Source: an uncultured Thiothrix sp. | GTDB taxonomy: Bacteria > Pseudomonadota > Gammaproteobacteria > Thiotrichales > Thiotrichaceae | Length of the DNA: 64,000 bases | Assembly (NCBI RefSeq): GCF_937873765.1 | Contig: NZ_CALMZC010000022.1 | Span: 24,779-88,778, forward strand | Direction of reading: 5' to 3' | In this document: in pieces, positions 34,284-43,111 of the stretch | How positions within the stretch are numbered: the stretch's first letter is position 1 | How the letters are laid out: each line of letters begins with the position of its first letter | Translations under genes and position numbers: made by a program | The notes under the pieces: generated by a model | Databases searched by the model: none | Told to the model about the DNA's origin: nothing | The model's input: only the letters and a program-made list of their open reading frames with translations

Positions 34284-35216
34284 ATGACAGCAGCCGTAAT
34301 TAGTCATCAAAAGTGTTCACTTCACGATAATGGGAATCCCTATCACCCAGAATCACCTGAACGGATCGATGCGATTAATAACCGCATGATTACCTCAGGA
34401 GTTGATTGGATTACCCGTCACTATGATGCACAACTCGCGACCCGTGAGCAGTTACTTCGGGTACATGAAAGTTATTACATCGACAAAATCTTCGAGACTG
34501 CGCCCCACGACGACAATATTGTTGACCTCGATGGTGACACAGGTATGAATAAGCATAGCTTAGAAGCAGCTTTATATTCAGCCGGTGCGGCAGCACAAGC
34601 GGTTGATTTAGTCATGACCACCAATTATAAACATGTGTTCTGCGCGACGCGCCCACCCGGACATCATGCAGGCCGTGCTCACTCTGGTGGTTTCTGTCTT
34701 TTTAACAACGTAGCTGTCGGTGCTGCGCATGCAATGGTTCAATATGGCCTTGAAAGAATTGTGATCGTTGATTTTGATGTGCATCATGGAGATGGCACTG
34801 AGTCGATTTTCATTAATGACCCACGTGTTCTATTTTGCTCTTCTTTTCAACACCCCTTTTATCCCTTCACTGGAGCAGATACACGTGCTATCAATATCCG
34901 CAACCTACCGATGAAAGCGGGTACTCGTTCAGGTGAATGGCGTGATCAAGTACGTGAGCAATGGATTCCGTCTTGGGTCGAGTATCAGCCCGAATTAATT
35001 ATGATTTCAGCCGGTTTTGACTCGCACCTTGAAGATGATATGGGCGGCTTTAATTTGATAGAAGCGGATTATGTGTGGATTACGCGCGAACTCTGCCAAG
35101 TCGCTAAAGATTGTGGACATAATCGCGTTATTTCCTGCTTAGAAGGTGGGTATGACTTATCGTCTTTAGGCCGCAGTGTCGCTGCGCATGTGAAAGAACT
35201 CGCTGAGTTTCATTAA
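34284..35216 (+). CDS. Histone deacetylase-like family protein
   Basis: Zinc-dependent deacetylase fold of 310 residues. Motifs are complete: RPPGHHAGRAHSGGFCLFNNVA (catalytic His pair), IVDFDVHHGDGT (zinc Asp and His), SAGFDSH (zinc Asp) and CLEGGYDLSSL. The GGYD form of the last motif and the overall length place it among class II-like bacterial enzymes that act on acetyl-lysine or acetylpolyamines. It is divergent from the Pat-type acetyltransferase with 120 bases between. Confidence 0.9.
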   Translation: MTAAVISHQKCSLHDNGNPYHPESPERIDAINNRMITSGVDWITRHYDAQLATREQLLRVHESYYIDKIFETAPHDDNIVDLDGDTGMNKHSLEAALYSAGAAAQAVDLVMTTNYKHVFCATRPPGHHAGRAHSGGFCLFNNVAVGAAHAMVQYGLERIVIVDFDVHHGDGTESIFINDPRVLFCSSFQHPFYPFTGADTRAINIRNLPMKAGTRSGEWRDQVREQWIPSWVEYQPELIMISAGFDSHLEDDMGGFNLIEADYVWITRELCQVAKDCGHNRVISCLEGGYDLSSLGRSVAAHVKELAEFH

Positions 35217-35220
35217 ATAA

Positions 35221-35252
35221 AACACAAAAGGGATAAGGCTTGCCTATCCCTT
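35221..35252 (-). terminator. Terminator between HDAC-like gene and metF
   Basis: AAGGGATA (35228-35235) pairs with TATCCCTT (35245-35252), with a further short inner stem. Read leftward from metF it is followed by a T-rich run (TTTTGTGTTTTATTT), so it best ends metF; read rightward there is no T-run. Confidence 0.7.
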
Positions 35253-35280
35253 CCACCAAATCCTCTCCTCCGAGTCTAAA

Positions 35281-36141
35281 TTAAGCCGCGATTTTAAAAT
35301 ACGGCTGCTCATCCCAAGCTAAAGGTAAACCTAACTGATGCGCCACTTCAAACGTGAGACTAGGAATATTTAAAGTATAGAAGTGTAATTGATTCACACC
35401 TTCAGCCATTAATTGCTCACAAAGGTCGACGGCTAGTTCAATACCTAGTTTCTTTTGCTCTTGACTACCGGCTACCGTGCCTTCGAATACTTTATATAAG
35501 CGTTCTGGGACAGTAGCACCACAACGCGCACTGAAAGCAATCACCTTATCAAAATCATGGACTGGCAAAATACCGGGGACTAAAGGCTGCTCAATACCCA
35601 TTTTTACTGCTACATCACGGAAGCGTAAAAACATTTCAGGCTCAAAGAAATATTGAGTTAAGGCTCGCTTTGAACCTGCTGCTAATTTCCGCTTTAGCTG
35701 CCTTAAGTCTGCCTCTAAACTGGCAGCCTTTGGATGAACTTCTGGATAAGCCGCCACGCTAATATCAAAATCGGCTACTGTGCCTAGTAATTGCACCATA
35801 TCCGCGACATCGCTAATGCCACCTTCAGTCAAATCAGCGTCACCACGTAAAGCCACGATCCGCTGCACTCCATGCTCTTTAAAGCGCTGAGCTAAGGCTA
35901 ATAAAGACTCACGTGTATGTCCAGCCGCTGTCAAATGCGCTGCAACAGGTACATGACATTCGCGCTGCATATTGAATACAGTATCCAAACTGTGATCACG
36001 TTCACTACCCAAAGCGCCATACGTCACTGAAAAGAAAGCAGGCTTGAGCATTTCCAATTGCCCAATATTCCGCCACAAAGTGCGCTCCATTTTGGGAGTT
36101 TTAGGGGGGAAAAACTCAAAGGACAATACCGGGCTAGTCAT
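35281..36141 (-). CDS. metF: Methylenetetrahydrofolate reductase
   Basis: Flavoenzyme giving 5-methyl-THF for methionine synthase. SFEFFPPKT at the N-terminus, FFSVTYGALGSER, VAAHLTAAGHTRE, IVALRGDAD and ALTQYFFEPEMFLRF are the family motifs, with a normal length of 286. It is divergent from metR and shares an operator-like element with metH further along (both genes supply the same reaction). Confidence 0.95.
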   Translation of the reverse strand: MTSPVLSFEFFPPKTPKMERTLWRNIGQLEMLKPAFFSVTYGALGSERDHSLDTVFNMQRECHVPVAAHLTAAGHTRESLLALAQRFKEHGVQRIVALRGDADLTEGGISDVADMVQLLGTVADFDISVAAYPEVHPKAASLEADLRQLKRKLAAGSKRALTQYFFEPEMFLRFRDVAVKMGIEQPLVPGILPVHDFDKVIAFSARCGATVPERLYKVFEGTVAGSQEQKKLGIELAVDLCEQLMAEGVNQLHFYTLNIPSLTFEVAHQLGLPLAWDEQPYFKIAA

Positions 36142-36199
36142 ACAAAAAATCTCTTGGTCACAGTTGTTATCGTACAGCTATTTTCCTATCCTAGCTCAA

Positions 36200-36214
36200 T
36201 GAAAGCAATTTCAA
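36200..36214 (-). promoter_or_regulatory. Candidate MetR operator between metF and metR
   Basis: TGAAA-N4-TTTCA (36200-36213) is an inverted repeat similar to the known MetR site TGAA-N5-TTCA but with one extra spacer base. Its minus-strand reading TTGAAATTGCTTT (36202-36214) is identical to 13 bases upstream of metH. See finding. Confidence 0.5.
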
Positions 36215-36244
36215 CTTTATCAACAAAAAATTGAATTTTTTTGA

Positions 36245-37162
36245 ATGAATCTACAGCGCAAACATCTAGAATTGATCCAAGCTTTACAAGCCAGTGAAAC
36301 CTTAGCAGCAGCAGCGGCTAAATTACACATGACACCCTCTGCTTTGTCGCATCAATTGGGTGAGCTAGAAGAACGGGTTGGTTTAGCGGTCGTGAATCGG
36401 AAAGCGAAACCCTTACATTTAACCGCTGCCGGTAAGCGCCTATATGAAACAGCTCAAGATGCTCTACCGCGTTTTGCGCGCTTAGAAGCGGATTTAACCC
36501 GCCAAGTGAAAGGTTTAGGTGGACGCTTAAGCATCGCGATTGACTGTCACTCTTGTTATTTATGGCTGCTACCAACGTTGGATCAATTCCGCCGTCAATG
36601 GCCGGAGGTGGAATTAGATTTATCGGGTGGTTTTAGCTTTGATAGCTTACAAGCACTGGCAGCCGGTGATTTAGATTTTGTGATTACCGCGGACCCTGAA
36701 CCATTAAACGGCATTAGTTATATTCCGCTATTTCAATACGAGTCCATGCTGATTCTGCCACTCGACCATCCTTTATCGCAGGTCGAGGAAATCCAGCCAG
36801 CCATGCTGAAAGACCAAACCTTAATTATTTATCCCGTCCCACCCCGCAAAATGGATATTTTTCGCTTATTCTTGCGCCCTGCCGATATTGAACCTGCACA
36901 GATTCGCCACAGCGAGTTAACCGTCATGATGGTAGCCTTAGTCGCCAGTGGGCGTGGCTTATGTAGCTTGCCCAATTGGGCTGCGGATGAATATATCGAC
37001 CGCAATTTTGTGACTGCACGCTCTTTAGGGCAATGCGTGTTTAATACCCTGCATGCAGCCGTGCGTGAAGAGAGCTTACAACTGAGTTATATGCAGGATT
37101 TTTTACTACTCGCTAAAGATCTGCCATTTTCTACTTTGAAGGGGATTGCACGTCCAGCTTAG
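36245..37162 (+). CDS. metR: LysR-type regulator MetR
   Basis: Activator of methionine genes, with homocysteine as co-effector in E. coli. The HTH (LAAAAAKLHMTPSALSHQLGELEERVG) and the effector-domain IAIDCHSCYLWLLPTL and LIIYPVPPRKMDIFRLFLRPADIEP are close to E. coli MetR. Length is 305. It is divergent from metF, the usual metR layout in Gammaproteobacteria being divergent from metE or metF. Start is the ATG at 36245. Confidence 0.93.
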   Translation: MNLQRKHLELIQALQASETLAAAAAKLHMTPSALSHQLGELEERVGLAVVNRKAKPLHLTAAGKRLYETAQDALPRFARLEADLTRQVKGLGGRLSIAIDCHSCYLWLLPTLDQFRRQWPEVELDLSGGFSFDSLQALAAGDLDFVITADPEPLNGISYIPLFQYESMLILPLDHPLSQVEEIQPAMLKDQTLIIYPVPPRKMDIFRLFLRPADIEPAQIRHSELTVMMVALVASGRGLCSLPNWAADEYIDRNFVTARSLGQCVFNTLHAAVREESLQLSYMQDFLLLAKDLPFSTLKGIARPA

Positions 37163-37166
37163 TCTG

Positions 37167-38072
37167 TTAATGCGCTACCCGCTGCTCCCGATGAAATACA
37201 TATAAACCCGAGCCGACGAGAATGACGCTGCCAATCCAAGTGTTAAGCGTAGGAATATCACCAAATAGCCACCAACCTAATACCGCAGCCGAAATCAATT
37301 CAGTATATTGAAAACCCGCTAGGACTGAAGCATCGGCATATTGGAAAGCTTTAGTCACCATCACATGTCCAACAGAAGCTAACACGCCGACTAGTATCAG
37401 TTGACGCCATTGCCAAAGCTCAGGCCATTGCACATTAAAAGCAGCTAAGTTGAAAGGTTGCATGAGAATAATTACTAGCAGAATCATTAAAGAACCAAAC
37501 ACGCCTGAATAAAACTGCATGGTGAATACTGAAACGCCTTTATGCGTAGAACTAGAGCGCGCTAATTTGCGGGTAATTAATAAATAGAAAGCAAAACCTA
37601 AGGCAGCCATTAAAGGTAAAATGGCAATACTGCCAAAGGGTGAGCGACCGGGTTGAATAATAATCAGTGCGCCAATCATGCCTACGCTAACCGCCGATAA
37701 GCGCCGCCAGCCGATCTTCTCACCTAACATCCACGGAGCTAATAAAGTTACCAACAAAGGCATGGTGAAGAAAATCGCTAGCGCATCCACTTGCGGCATT
37801 ACTTGGATAGCGGCAAAAAAGCACAAGGTTGAACTACAAATCCCCAGTGCCCGCCAAATATGCAAGCGTAGCTCTTGACCACGCGGCATATATAACTCAC
37901 GCCAGACAAACGGCAAAAGAAACAAGCTCTGAAACCCAAAACGTGCTAAGACAATACTCGCTGCTGCAATCGTATCGCCCATCACTTTGGCGGCTGCATC
38001 CATCGCAGGTAAAAGAATAACGCCTAAGGCCATGAGCTGAATGCCCAGAGCTTGATCTTTTTCCGGAGTCAT
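37167..38072 (-). CDS. EamA/DMT-family membrane transporter
   Basis: Ten membrane helices in 301 residues with the two-repeat EamA layout. MDAAAKVMGD in helix 1, AIFFTMPLLVTLLAPWMLGEKIGWRR and GSVILVGSGLYVFHREQR are typical. These permeases export small metabolites; the substrate is unknown. It ends five bases from the metR stop on the other strand, and a peroxiredoxin gene precedes it on the same strand with a 7-base gap. Confidence 0.85.
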   Translation of the reverse strand: MTPEKDQALGIQLMALGVILLPAMDAAAKVMGDTIAAASIVLARFGFQSLFLLPFVWRELYMPRGQELRLHIWRALGICSSTLCFFAAIQVMPQVDALAIFFTMPLLVTLLAPWMLGEKIGWRRLSAVSVGMIGALIIIQPGRSPFGSIAILPLMAALGFAFYLLITRKLARSSSTHKGVSVFTMQFYSGVFGSLMILLVIILMQPFNLAAFNVQWPELWQWRQLILVGVLASVGHVMVTKAFQYADASVLAGFQYTELISAAVLGWWLFGDIPTLNTWIGSVILVGSGLYVFHREQRVAH

Positions 38073-38079
38073 CGATAGT

Positions 38080-38553
38080 TTAGAGTGCGTTTAAGACCAC
38101 TTCAGCCTTGCTCACTTCAAAGCTATTGGGTGCTTCAACATTGAGCAATTTGACCACACCATCCTCTAACACCATCGCATAACGTTGTGAACGTGTGCCA
38201 CCAAAGTCACCCGTTTCTAACACTAAGCCCAATGCTTTGGTTAAAGCACCACCACCGTCAGCAATCATGGTTAGGTTTTCAGCATTTTGCCCTTCACCCC
38301 AAGCCTGCATGACGAAAGCATCATTCACGGACAAACAAGCGATCATATCTACGCCTTTCGATTTCAAAGCATCCGCTTGCACCACATAACCCGGTAAATG
38401 CGCAGCCGAGCAAGTTGGCGTAAATGCACCGGGTAAGGCAAACAACACGACTTTTTTGCCTGCAAATAAATCGACTGCATTGATCTTTTTATGCCCTTCT
38501 GCACTAGCCACAGTTACCTCAACGGCTGGAATTTTTTCACCAACTTGAATCAT
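38080..38553 (-). CDS. Peroxiredoxin, Prx5 type
   Basis: Thiol peroxidase of 157 residues. The peroxidatic motif is PGAFTPTCS, and the later GGTRSQRYAMVLEDGVV segment is typical of the Prx5 group, which is usually fed by glutathione/glutaredoxin or thioredoxin. There is no fused glutaredoxin domain. AGGAG stands six bases before the ATG. It precedes the EamA gene in the same direction. Confidence 0.92.
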   Translation of the reverse strand: MIQVGEKIPAVEVTVASAEGHKKINAVDLFAGKKVVLFALPGAFTPTCSAAHLPGYVVQADALKSKGVDMIACLSVNDAFVMQAWGEGQNAENLTMIADGGGALTKALGLVLETGDFGGTRSQRYAMVLEDGVVKLLNVEAPNSFEVSKAEVVLNAL

Positions 38554-38644
38554 TATCTTCTCCTAGGTTTGTATTAAATTAATCCGTTTTACACTCAAGT
38601 GTTGAGTATTAAAACATAAAAGCTTGTTCAGGCTTGCACGAGCC

Positions 38645-39625
38645 TTAAGGAATTAATAAAGTCGTGCCGGTAGTTTTACGCCCTTCTAGATCGCGATGCG
38701 CTTGTTGTACATCCTTAAGTGCATAGCGCTGATGAATAGGCACATTCAACTTGCCGCTTTCTACCATTGCAAATAAATCACTGGCATTTTCCTGCATGGC
38801 ATCATCGGCAGCGGTATAGGTCATTAAAGTGGGACGGGTCATATATAAAGACCCCTTCGCGGATAACAAGCCTAAATCGAAATGAGTAATCGGCCCTGAA
38901 GCATTGCCATAACTCACGAATAAACCACGTGGTTGTAAGCTATCTAAAGAACCCATTAAGGTGGATTGCCCGACCCCATCATAGACCACAGGCACGCCTT
39001 GACCATTGGTAATTTCACGCACCCGCTTTGCGACATCTTCGGTATTGTAATTGATGGTGTAATCACAACCATGCGCGCGCGCAATCGCTGCTTTTTCCTC
39101 AGAACCGACCGTACCAATGACAGTGACACCCAAAGCCTTCGCCCATTGACAAGCCATCAAACCGACTCCACCAGCCGCCGCATGGAACAGAATGGTTTCG
39201 CCTGCTTGCACCATATAAGTTTCACGCAGCAAATAGCGTACTGTCATCCCTTTGAGCATCATCGCAGCAGCGGTTTCATCACTAATGCCTGCGGGTAATT
39301 TACACACCCGATTCGCGGGTATATTGCGTAAACTCGCATAAGCACCTATCGGCCCCGTGCCATAAGCAACCCGATCACCCACTTGTAAATGCTCAACGCC
39401 TTGACCGACTATCTCCACTACTCCAGCCGCCTCTAAGCCTAAGCCACTGGGTAATTGCACGGGATAAAGACCGCTACGGTGATAAGTATCGATATAGTTT
39501 AAGCCAATCGCCGTATGCCGGACTTGTACTTGACCCGTTGCGGGTGCAGGCACGGCTTCTTGTAACAGCTCCATGACCTCCGGACTGCCTTGGGCTTTAA
39601 TTTTTACGACCGTTGCAATACTCAT
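38645..39625 (-). CDS. NAD(P)H:quinone oxidoreductase (zeta-crystallin type)
   Basis: Zinc-free medium-chain reductase: GLGLEAAGVVEIVGQGV, GDRVAYGTGPIGAYAS and the nucleotide motif AAAGGVGLMACQWAKALG are characteristic of QorA. The ATG at 39625 has GGAG seven bases upstream and is preferred to a TTG three bases earlier. It would give 326 residues. It reduces quinones one electron at a time in its relatives; the cellular substrate here is not known. Confidence 0.9.
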   Translation of the reverse strand: MSIATVVKIKAQGSPEVMELLQEAVPAPATGQVQVRHTAIGLNYIDTYHRSGLYPVQLPSGLGLEAAGVVEIVGQGVEHLQVGDRVAYGTGPIGAYASLRNIPANRVCKLPAGISDETAAAMMLKGMTVRYLLRETYMVQAGETILFHAAAGGVGLMACQWAKALGVTVIGTVGSEEKAAIARAHGCDYTINYNTEDVAKRVREITNGQGVPVVYDGVGQSTLMGSLDSLQPRGLFVSYGNASGPITHFDLGLLSAKGSLYMTRPTLMTYTAADDAMQENASDLFAMVESGKLNVPIHQRYALKDVQQAHRDLEGRKTTGTTLLIP

Positions 39626-39815
39626 CAAACACTCCTTGGCTAAATAATAATACTCGCTGCTTTATACTGTGCGGACTGATTAAACACGAATAGCCTTGTA
39701 GTTTGTAGCAGAGCCAAGGCTAGATTGAAAAATAAATACCCCCTAGCTCTATGCCTAAACGCAAGGCTCTTTTAAACTTGCCCCTCCTTATCCTGCTTAG
39801 CCACCATACCCAATT

Positions 39816-40592
39816 ATGTACGCAGATAATTTTAAACTAGATGACTACTGCCACCGAATTCGTTTTAGTGGTGAATTAAAACCTGACTTTGCCACGGTCA
39901 AAGCACTAATGCAGCAGCATTTAAGAACGATTCCCTTCGAGAACTTAAATGTTTTAGCGGGCAAAGCAATCTCCTTGAAGCCTGAAGATATTGTTGACAA
40001 GCTCATTCACCAACGCCGTGGCGGTTATTGCTATGAAATGAATGGTTTGTTCGCCCTAGCCTTGACCGCTTTAGGTCTTGAATATCAATGGGTAGCAGCG
40101 CGCCCTTTATTTTATCCAGTACGCCGCCCACGCACACATGCCGCTTTAATCGTTGAGCTTGAGGGTGTGGAATGGTTATTAGATTTAGGTTTTGGTAGCT
40201 ACGGTATTCGCGAGCCCATGCGCTTAGATCTGCTAAACCAACCGGTGAAGCAAGGCTATGATCAATTCATTCTAAGTCAAGAAGCAGATGGCGATCTAGC
40301 GGTACAGGCATTAGTCGATGGGGTTTGGATTAAGCAATATGGTTTCAACCGTAATCCAGTAGAATGGGTCGATTTTGCTCCCGCGAATTGGATGAACTCG
40401 ACCCATCCTGAAGCTATTTTCACACAGAAAAATGTCATCGTACTGTTCACCGCGACGGGGCGAAAATTGCTTTTTGGTCAGTTATTTAAAGAATACAAGG
40501 CTGGTCAAGTCTCGCAAATCACTGTACAAGCCGAACAGATCGGGCCGGTATTGGAGCAAGAATTTAATTTAATCAAACCGATGCATGTTTGA
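39816..40592 (+). CDS. Arylamine N-acetyltransferase
   Basis: The Cys-His-Asp triad is visible: C72 in RRGGYCYEMNGLF, H108 in RPRTHAAL and D123 in WLLDLGFGS. PFENLNVLAGK is a further family motif. At 258 residues it is near the usual 270-280. These enzymes move acetyl groups from acetyl-CoA to arylamines or hydrazines. The 3' end overlaps the start of a broken GNAT-type gene. The 187-base gap upstream shows no gene. Confidence 0.92.
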   Translation: MYADNFKLDDYCHRIRFSGELKPDFATVKALMQQHLRTIPFENLNVLAGKAISLKPEDIVDKLIHQRRGGYCYEMNGLFALALTALGLEYQWVAARPLFYPVRRPRTHAALIVELEGVEWLLDLGFGSYGIREPMRLDLLNQPVKQGYDQFILSQEADGDLAVQALVDGVWIKQYGFNRNPVEWVDFAPANWMNSTHPEAIFTQKNVIVLFTATGRKLLFGQLFKEYKAGQVSQITVQAEQIGPVLEQEFNLIKPMHV

Positions 40593-40695
40593 AACTGAGC
40601 GTCTATTACTGCTCCCTTGGCAAACCAGCGATTAACCGCAGTTTGCCTACATTAAGGCTGACTCACAACTCATATTGCCTCCCCATCTAGGTCAG
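40585..40695 (+). pseudogene. Broken start of a GNAT acetyltransferase gene
   Basis: From an ATG at 40585 the frame reads MFETERLLLLPWQTSD, the standard opening of RimJ/RimL-type GNAT proteins (ETERL-LRPW...), then a TAA at 40633, then PQFAYIKADSQLILPPHLG, which continues the same alignment. It then runs into the convergent hydrolase gene. So it looks like the first 35-odd codons of a lost gene. No remainder is visible. Confidence 0.5.
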
Positions 40696-41652
40696 TAAGC
40701 GTTCTTCCACATAGCGCACAATACTTTCCAGCAAAATTTCACGCGGATAATCATTCTTGTCCAAGAAAAAGCGTAGTAAAGGCCAATGCCAAGCGAGGGG
40801 CAAGGTTAACGCCCAGTGATCAGCATTTGCATAACCTAATAATTCACTATTGGGAATTAAAGCATCTTCGGCTAAAACCTGACTGTCATTTCTTAAGCTA
40901 AATGCAGATAGTTTGCGATGATTAGGGCGTAGAATGCGCGAGACTTGCTGGGGGTCTGGCAAAGCGACTAACGAGCAATATAGAATCTCTGGCGGCAAGG
41001 GATGCTCAATCAGCCAACGCTTGCGTTCAAGCCGATCTAAACTTTTTAAAGCAGCACCATCCCCTAACTGGCAACCGGGTAAAGGTAATTTGGCAAACAG
41101 CCCTTTAAGCCAAGTTGGCGTGATATCTACTAAAGGTGAACCACCAATAGCACCTGCTAAACTGACGACCGCAGCGGTACGCTGACGCACGCTCGGATAA
41201 GTGATTAAAGCCTGTAATGCATCCACAGCGCCTTTAGAATAACCGAGCAAAACAAAACGATGCTGCTCCGGAAAAGAAGCCAAAGCCTGCTGAATCAAGG
41301 TCGCATTGTAAGCACTACTAGAACGCCCATTCACTTTCAAGACTGAACTAGTAAAGCCGCGCTCATGCAAGTACTGACGCGCTCGATGAAAGGGAGTGAC
41401 TTTATGCGTGAGACAATCTGCCACCAGCCCAGTAATAATCACATAATGCAGAGCTAGACGTGGAGCGCCTAAATAGACCGCTCGCCCAGTAGCGGGAACC
41501 TCATCGCTAAATGGGTGCAACGCTTGCTCAACAGGCCGATCACAGAGAATATCTTCTGGCCTATAAGCACTATGCACAGCATGAAAAATCTCACGAAAAC
41601 GCTGGCGTTGATCAATCACTGGCACTGCATGTGCAAGACTAACTTCAAGCAT
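40687..41652 (-). CDS. Alpha/beta-hydrolase family protein
   Basis: The nucleophile elbow is LLGYSKGAVDAL (G-Y-S-K-G), with the family His probably in YANADHWALTL near the C-terminus. The N-terminal 70 residues are unlike standard lipases. Length is 321. No signal peptide is evident, so it is probably cytoplasmic. The exact reaction is unknown. It follows a pair of M16 peptidase genes after a gap of about 100 bases that holds a hairpin. Confidence 0.72.
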   Translation of the reverse strand: MLEVSLAHAVPVIDQRQRFREIFHAVHSAYRPEDILCDRPVEQALHPFSDEVPATGRAVYLGAPRLALHYVIITGLVADCLTHKVTPFHRARQYLHERGFTSSVLKVNGRSSSAYNATLIQQALASFPEQHRFVLLGYSKGAVDALQALITYPSVRQRTAAVVSLAGAIGGSPLVDITPTWLKGLFAKLPLPGCQLGDGAALKSLDRLERKRWLIEHPLPPEILYCSLVALPDPQQVSRILRPNHRKLSAFSLRNDSQVLAEDALIPNSELLGYANADHWALTLPLAWHWPLLRFFLDKNDYPREILLESIVRYVEERLLT

Positions 41653-41713
41653 TAGGAATCAAATACTCCCTCAAAGCGCCTATTTTTACCTAAAGTTTGC
41701 ATAAACTAAATCA

Positions 41714-41733
41714 GCTCTGAGCCCTCCCAGAGC
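41714..41733 (-). terminator. Hairpin after the M16 peptidase pair
   Basis: GCTCTG (41714-41719) and CAGAGC (41728-41733) form a six-base stem; on the minus strand it is followed by a loose T-rich stretch (TGATTTAGTTTAT). A weak intrinsic terminator at best. Confidence 0.45.
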
Positions 41734-41750
41734 CTTAAACTTAAAAGAAC

Positions 41751-43109
41751 CTACTTAGCAGCTTGTGCACCCAAAATAACAGTAACCATCTTATCCATCT
41801 GTAATTTAGCAGCAAAAGCACGGCGAATATCTTCAATGCTAACTGCATCTACTTTCTGCGTCCAAGTATCGAGGTAATTTAAGGGCAAACCATTGCGTGC
41901 CATATTCGCTATATTGCTTAAGAGATTACGATTACTATCAATGCGTAAAGGGAAACCACCAATCAGATTGGCTTTAGCGGCCTTTAGCTCCTCTTCGCTT
42001 GGGCCTTGCTCCATAAAGTCTTTCAGCACTTGGATGGATAAATCAACGGCTTGCTGAGCTTGATCAGGACGAGTTTGTAGTGCAATCGTGAACTCGCCCA
42101 CGCTTTGCCTTGCGGCAAAATAACTGTCAATACTATAGGTTAAACCCTGTTTTTCCCGTACCTGCTCACTTAAGCGTGAAACTAGACCACTACCACCCAG
42201 AATATAATTGCCTACAAGAATCGGGAAAAAATCCGGGTCGCTACGCTTCATCGCCGGTTGGCCTATCATGATTTGAGCTTGCGCGGAATTAAAGCTGATG
42301 TCTTTTTTGACAGCTTCCGTCAATTTGGCAGGATCAGGCAAAACCGCTAACGAAGGACAAGAAGTTTGCCCCGAAACTTGTAAGCCCTCCAATAGTTGCG
42401 TCACCATTTGATCCGCTTGTTCATGGGTTAAAGCCCCCACAATGCTGACTTTAGCGTGGCAAGGATTGAGTTTGGTTTTATAAAACTGCTTAAGATCATC
42501 TATCGCCAAAGCTTTGAGGGAAGCTTCAGTGGTGACATGCCCATAAGGGTGATTTCCAAACACCGCTTGCGCATAAGCAACACCCGCTACATAAGCAGGC
42601 TGAGTTTCTGCTTCTTTAATTGCGGCAATGGTTTTCTCGATTTCACGCTGCGCAATCGCTGCATCAAAGGCAGGAGCAGCGATCTGATGAGCGGCTAAAG
42701 CAATCGACTTGGGCAAGACATCCGGATAAGTCAAACTCCGCAAGGCGAAAGCAAAACTATCATCATCCGCGCCAATACTAAATTCAGCGCCTAAATCTGC
42801 CCAAGCATCACCTAAAGCCGCCTCATCCAAAGCAGGTCGATCTTTCCAAGCCAAAACACCTTTACTAGCTAGGCTCGCAGCTAAAGAAGATAAGCCCATT
42901 TTGCCTTCAGGATCGCGGCGCTTACCCCTGTCGAATTCTATATGCACATCGACCATGGGAATGCCCATACTAGAGGCCAACCAAATCGAAGTTCCATTCG
43001 GTTGCTGCCAGTTTTCGATAGGAGTTACCGCATAAGCATTAAGCATGCCGACGCTCAAAACGGCTGCACACAGACTTTGATAAGTTAATTTAAACGTAGT
43101 TTTTTTCAT
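41751..43109 (-). CDS. M16 family protein without zinc motif (partner subunit)
   Basis: Fold and length (452) are M16 and a signal peptide is present (1-27, ...NAYA). The HxxEH zinc motif is absent: the corresponding segment reads GLSSLAASLASKG. Later GQPAMKRSDPDFFPILVGNYILGG and VREKQGLTYSIDSYF are standard M16 repeat-2 features. Such inactive subunits pair with an active one. The active gene starts two bases upstream. Periplasmic peptide degradation is likely. Confidence 0.88.
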   Translation of the reverse strand: MKKTTFKLTYQSLCAAVLSVGMLNAYAVTPIENWQQPNGTSIWLASSMGIPMVDVHIEFDRGKRRDPEGKMGLSSLAASLASKGVLAWKDRPALDEAALGDAWADLGAEFSIGADDDSFAFALRSLTYPDVLPKSIALAAHQIAAPAFDAAIAQREIEKTIAAIKEAETQPAYVAGVAYAQAVFGNHPYGHVTTEASLKALAIDDLKQFYKTKLNPCHAKVSIVGALTHEQADQMVTQLLEGLQVSGQTSCPSLAVLPDPAKLTEAVKKDISFNSAQAQIMIGQPAMKRSDPDFFPILVGNYILGGSGLVSRLSEQVREKQGLTYSIDSYFAARQSVGEFTIALQTRPDQAQQAVDLSIQVLKDFMEQGPSEEELKAAKANLIGGFPLRIDSNRNLLSNIANMARNGLPLNYLDTWTQKVDAVSIEDIRRAFAAKLQMDKMVTVILGAQAAK

Positions 43110-43111
43110 GC

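Noticed and set aside
38554..38644. Short stem AGGCT...AGCCT as a terminator after the quinone reductase gene
   Set aside because: Only five pairs and no T-run on the correct strand.
39750..39845. A small frame (MPKRKALLNLP...) ahead of the arylamine acetyltransferase gene, as a leader peptide
   Set aside because: It has no ribosome site and runs past the real start in another frame; nothing supports translation.
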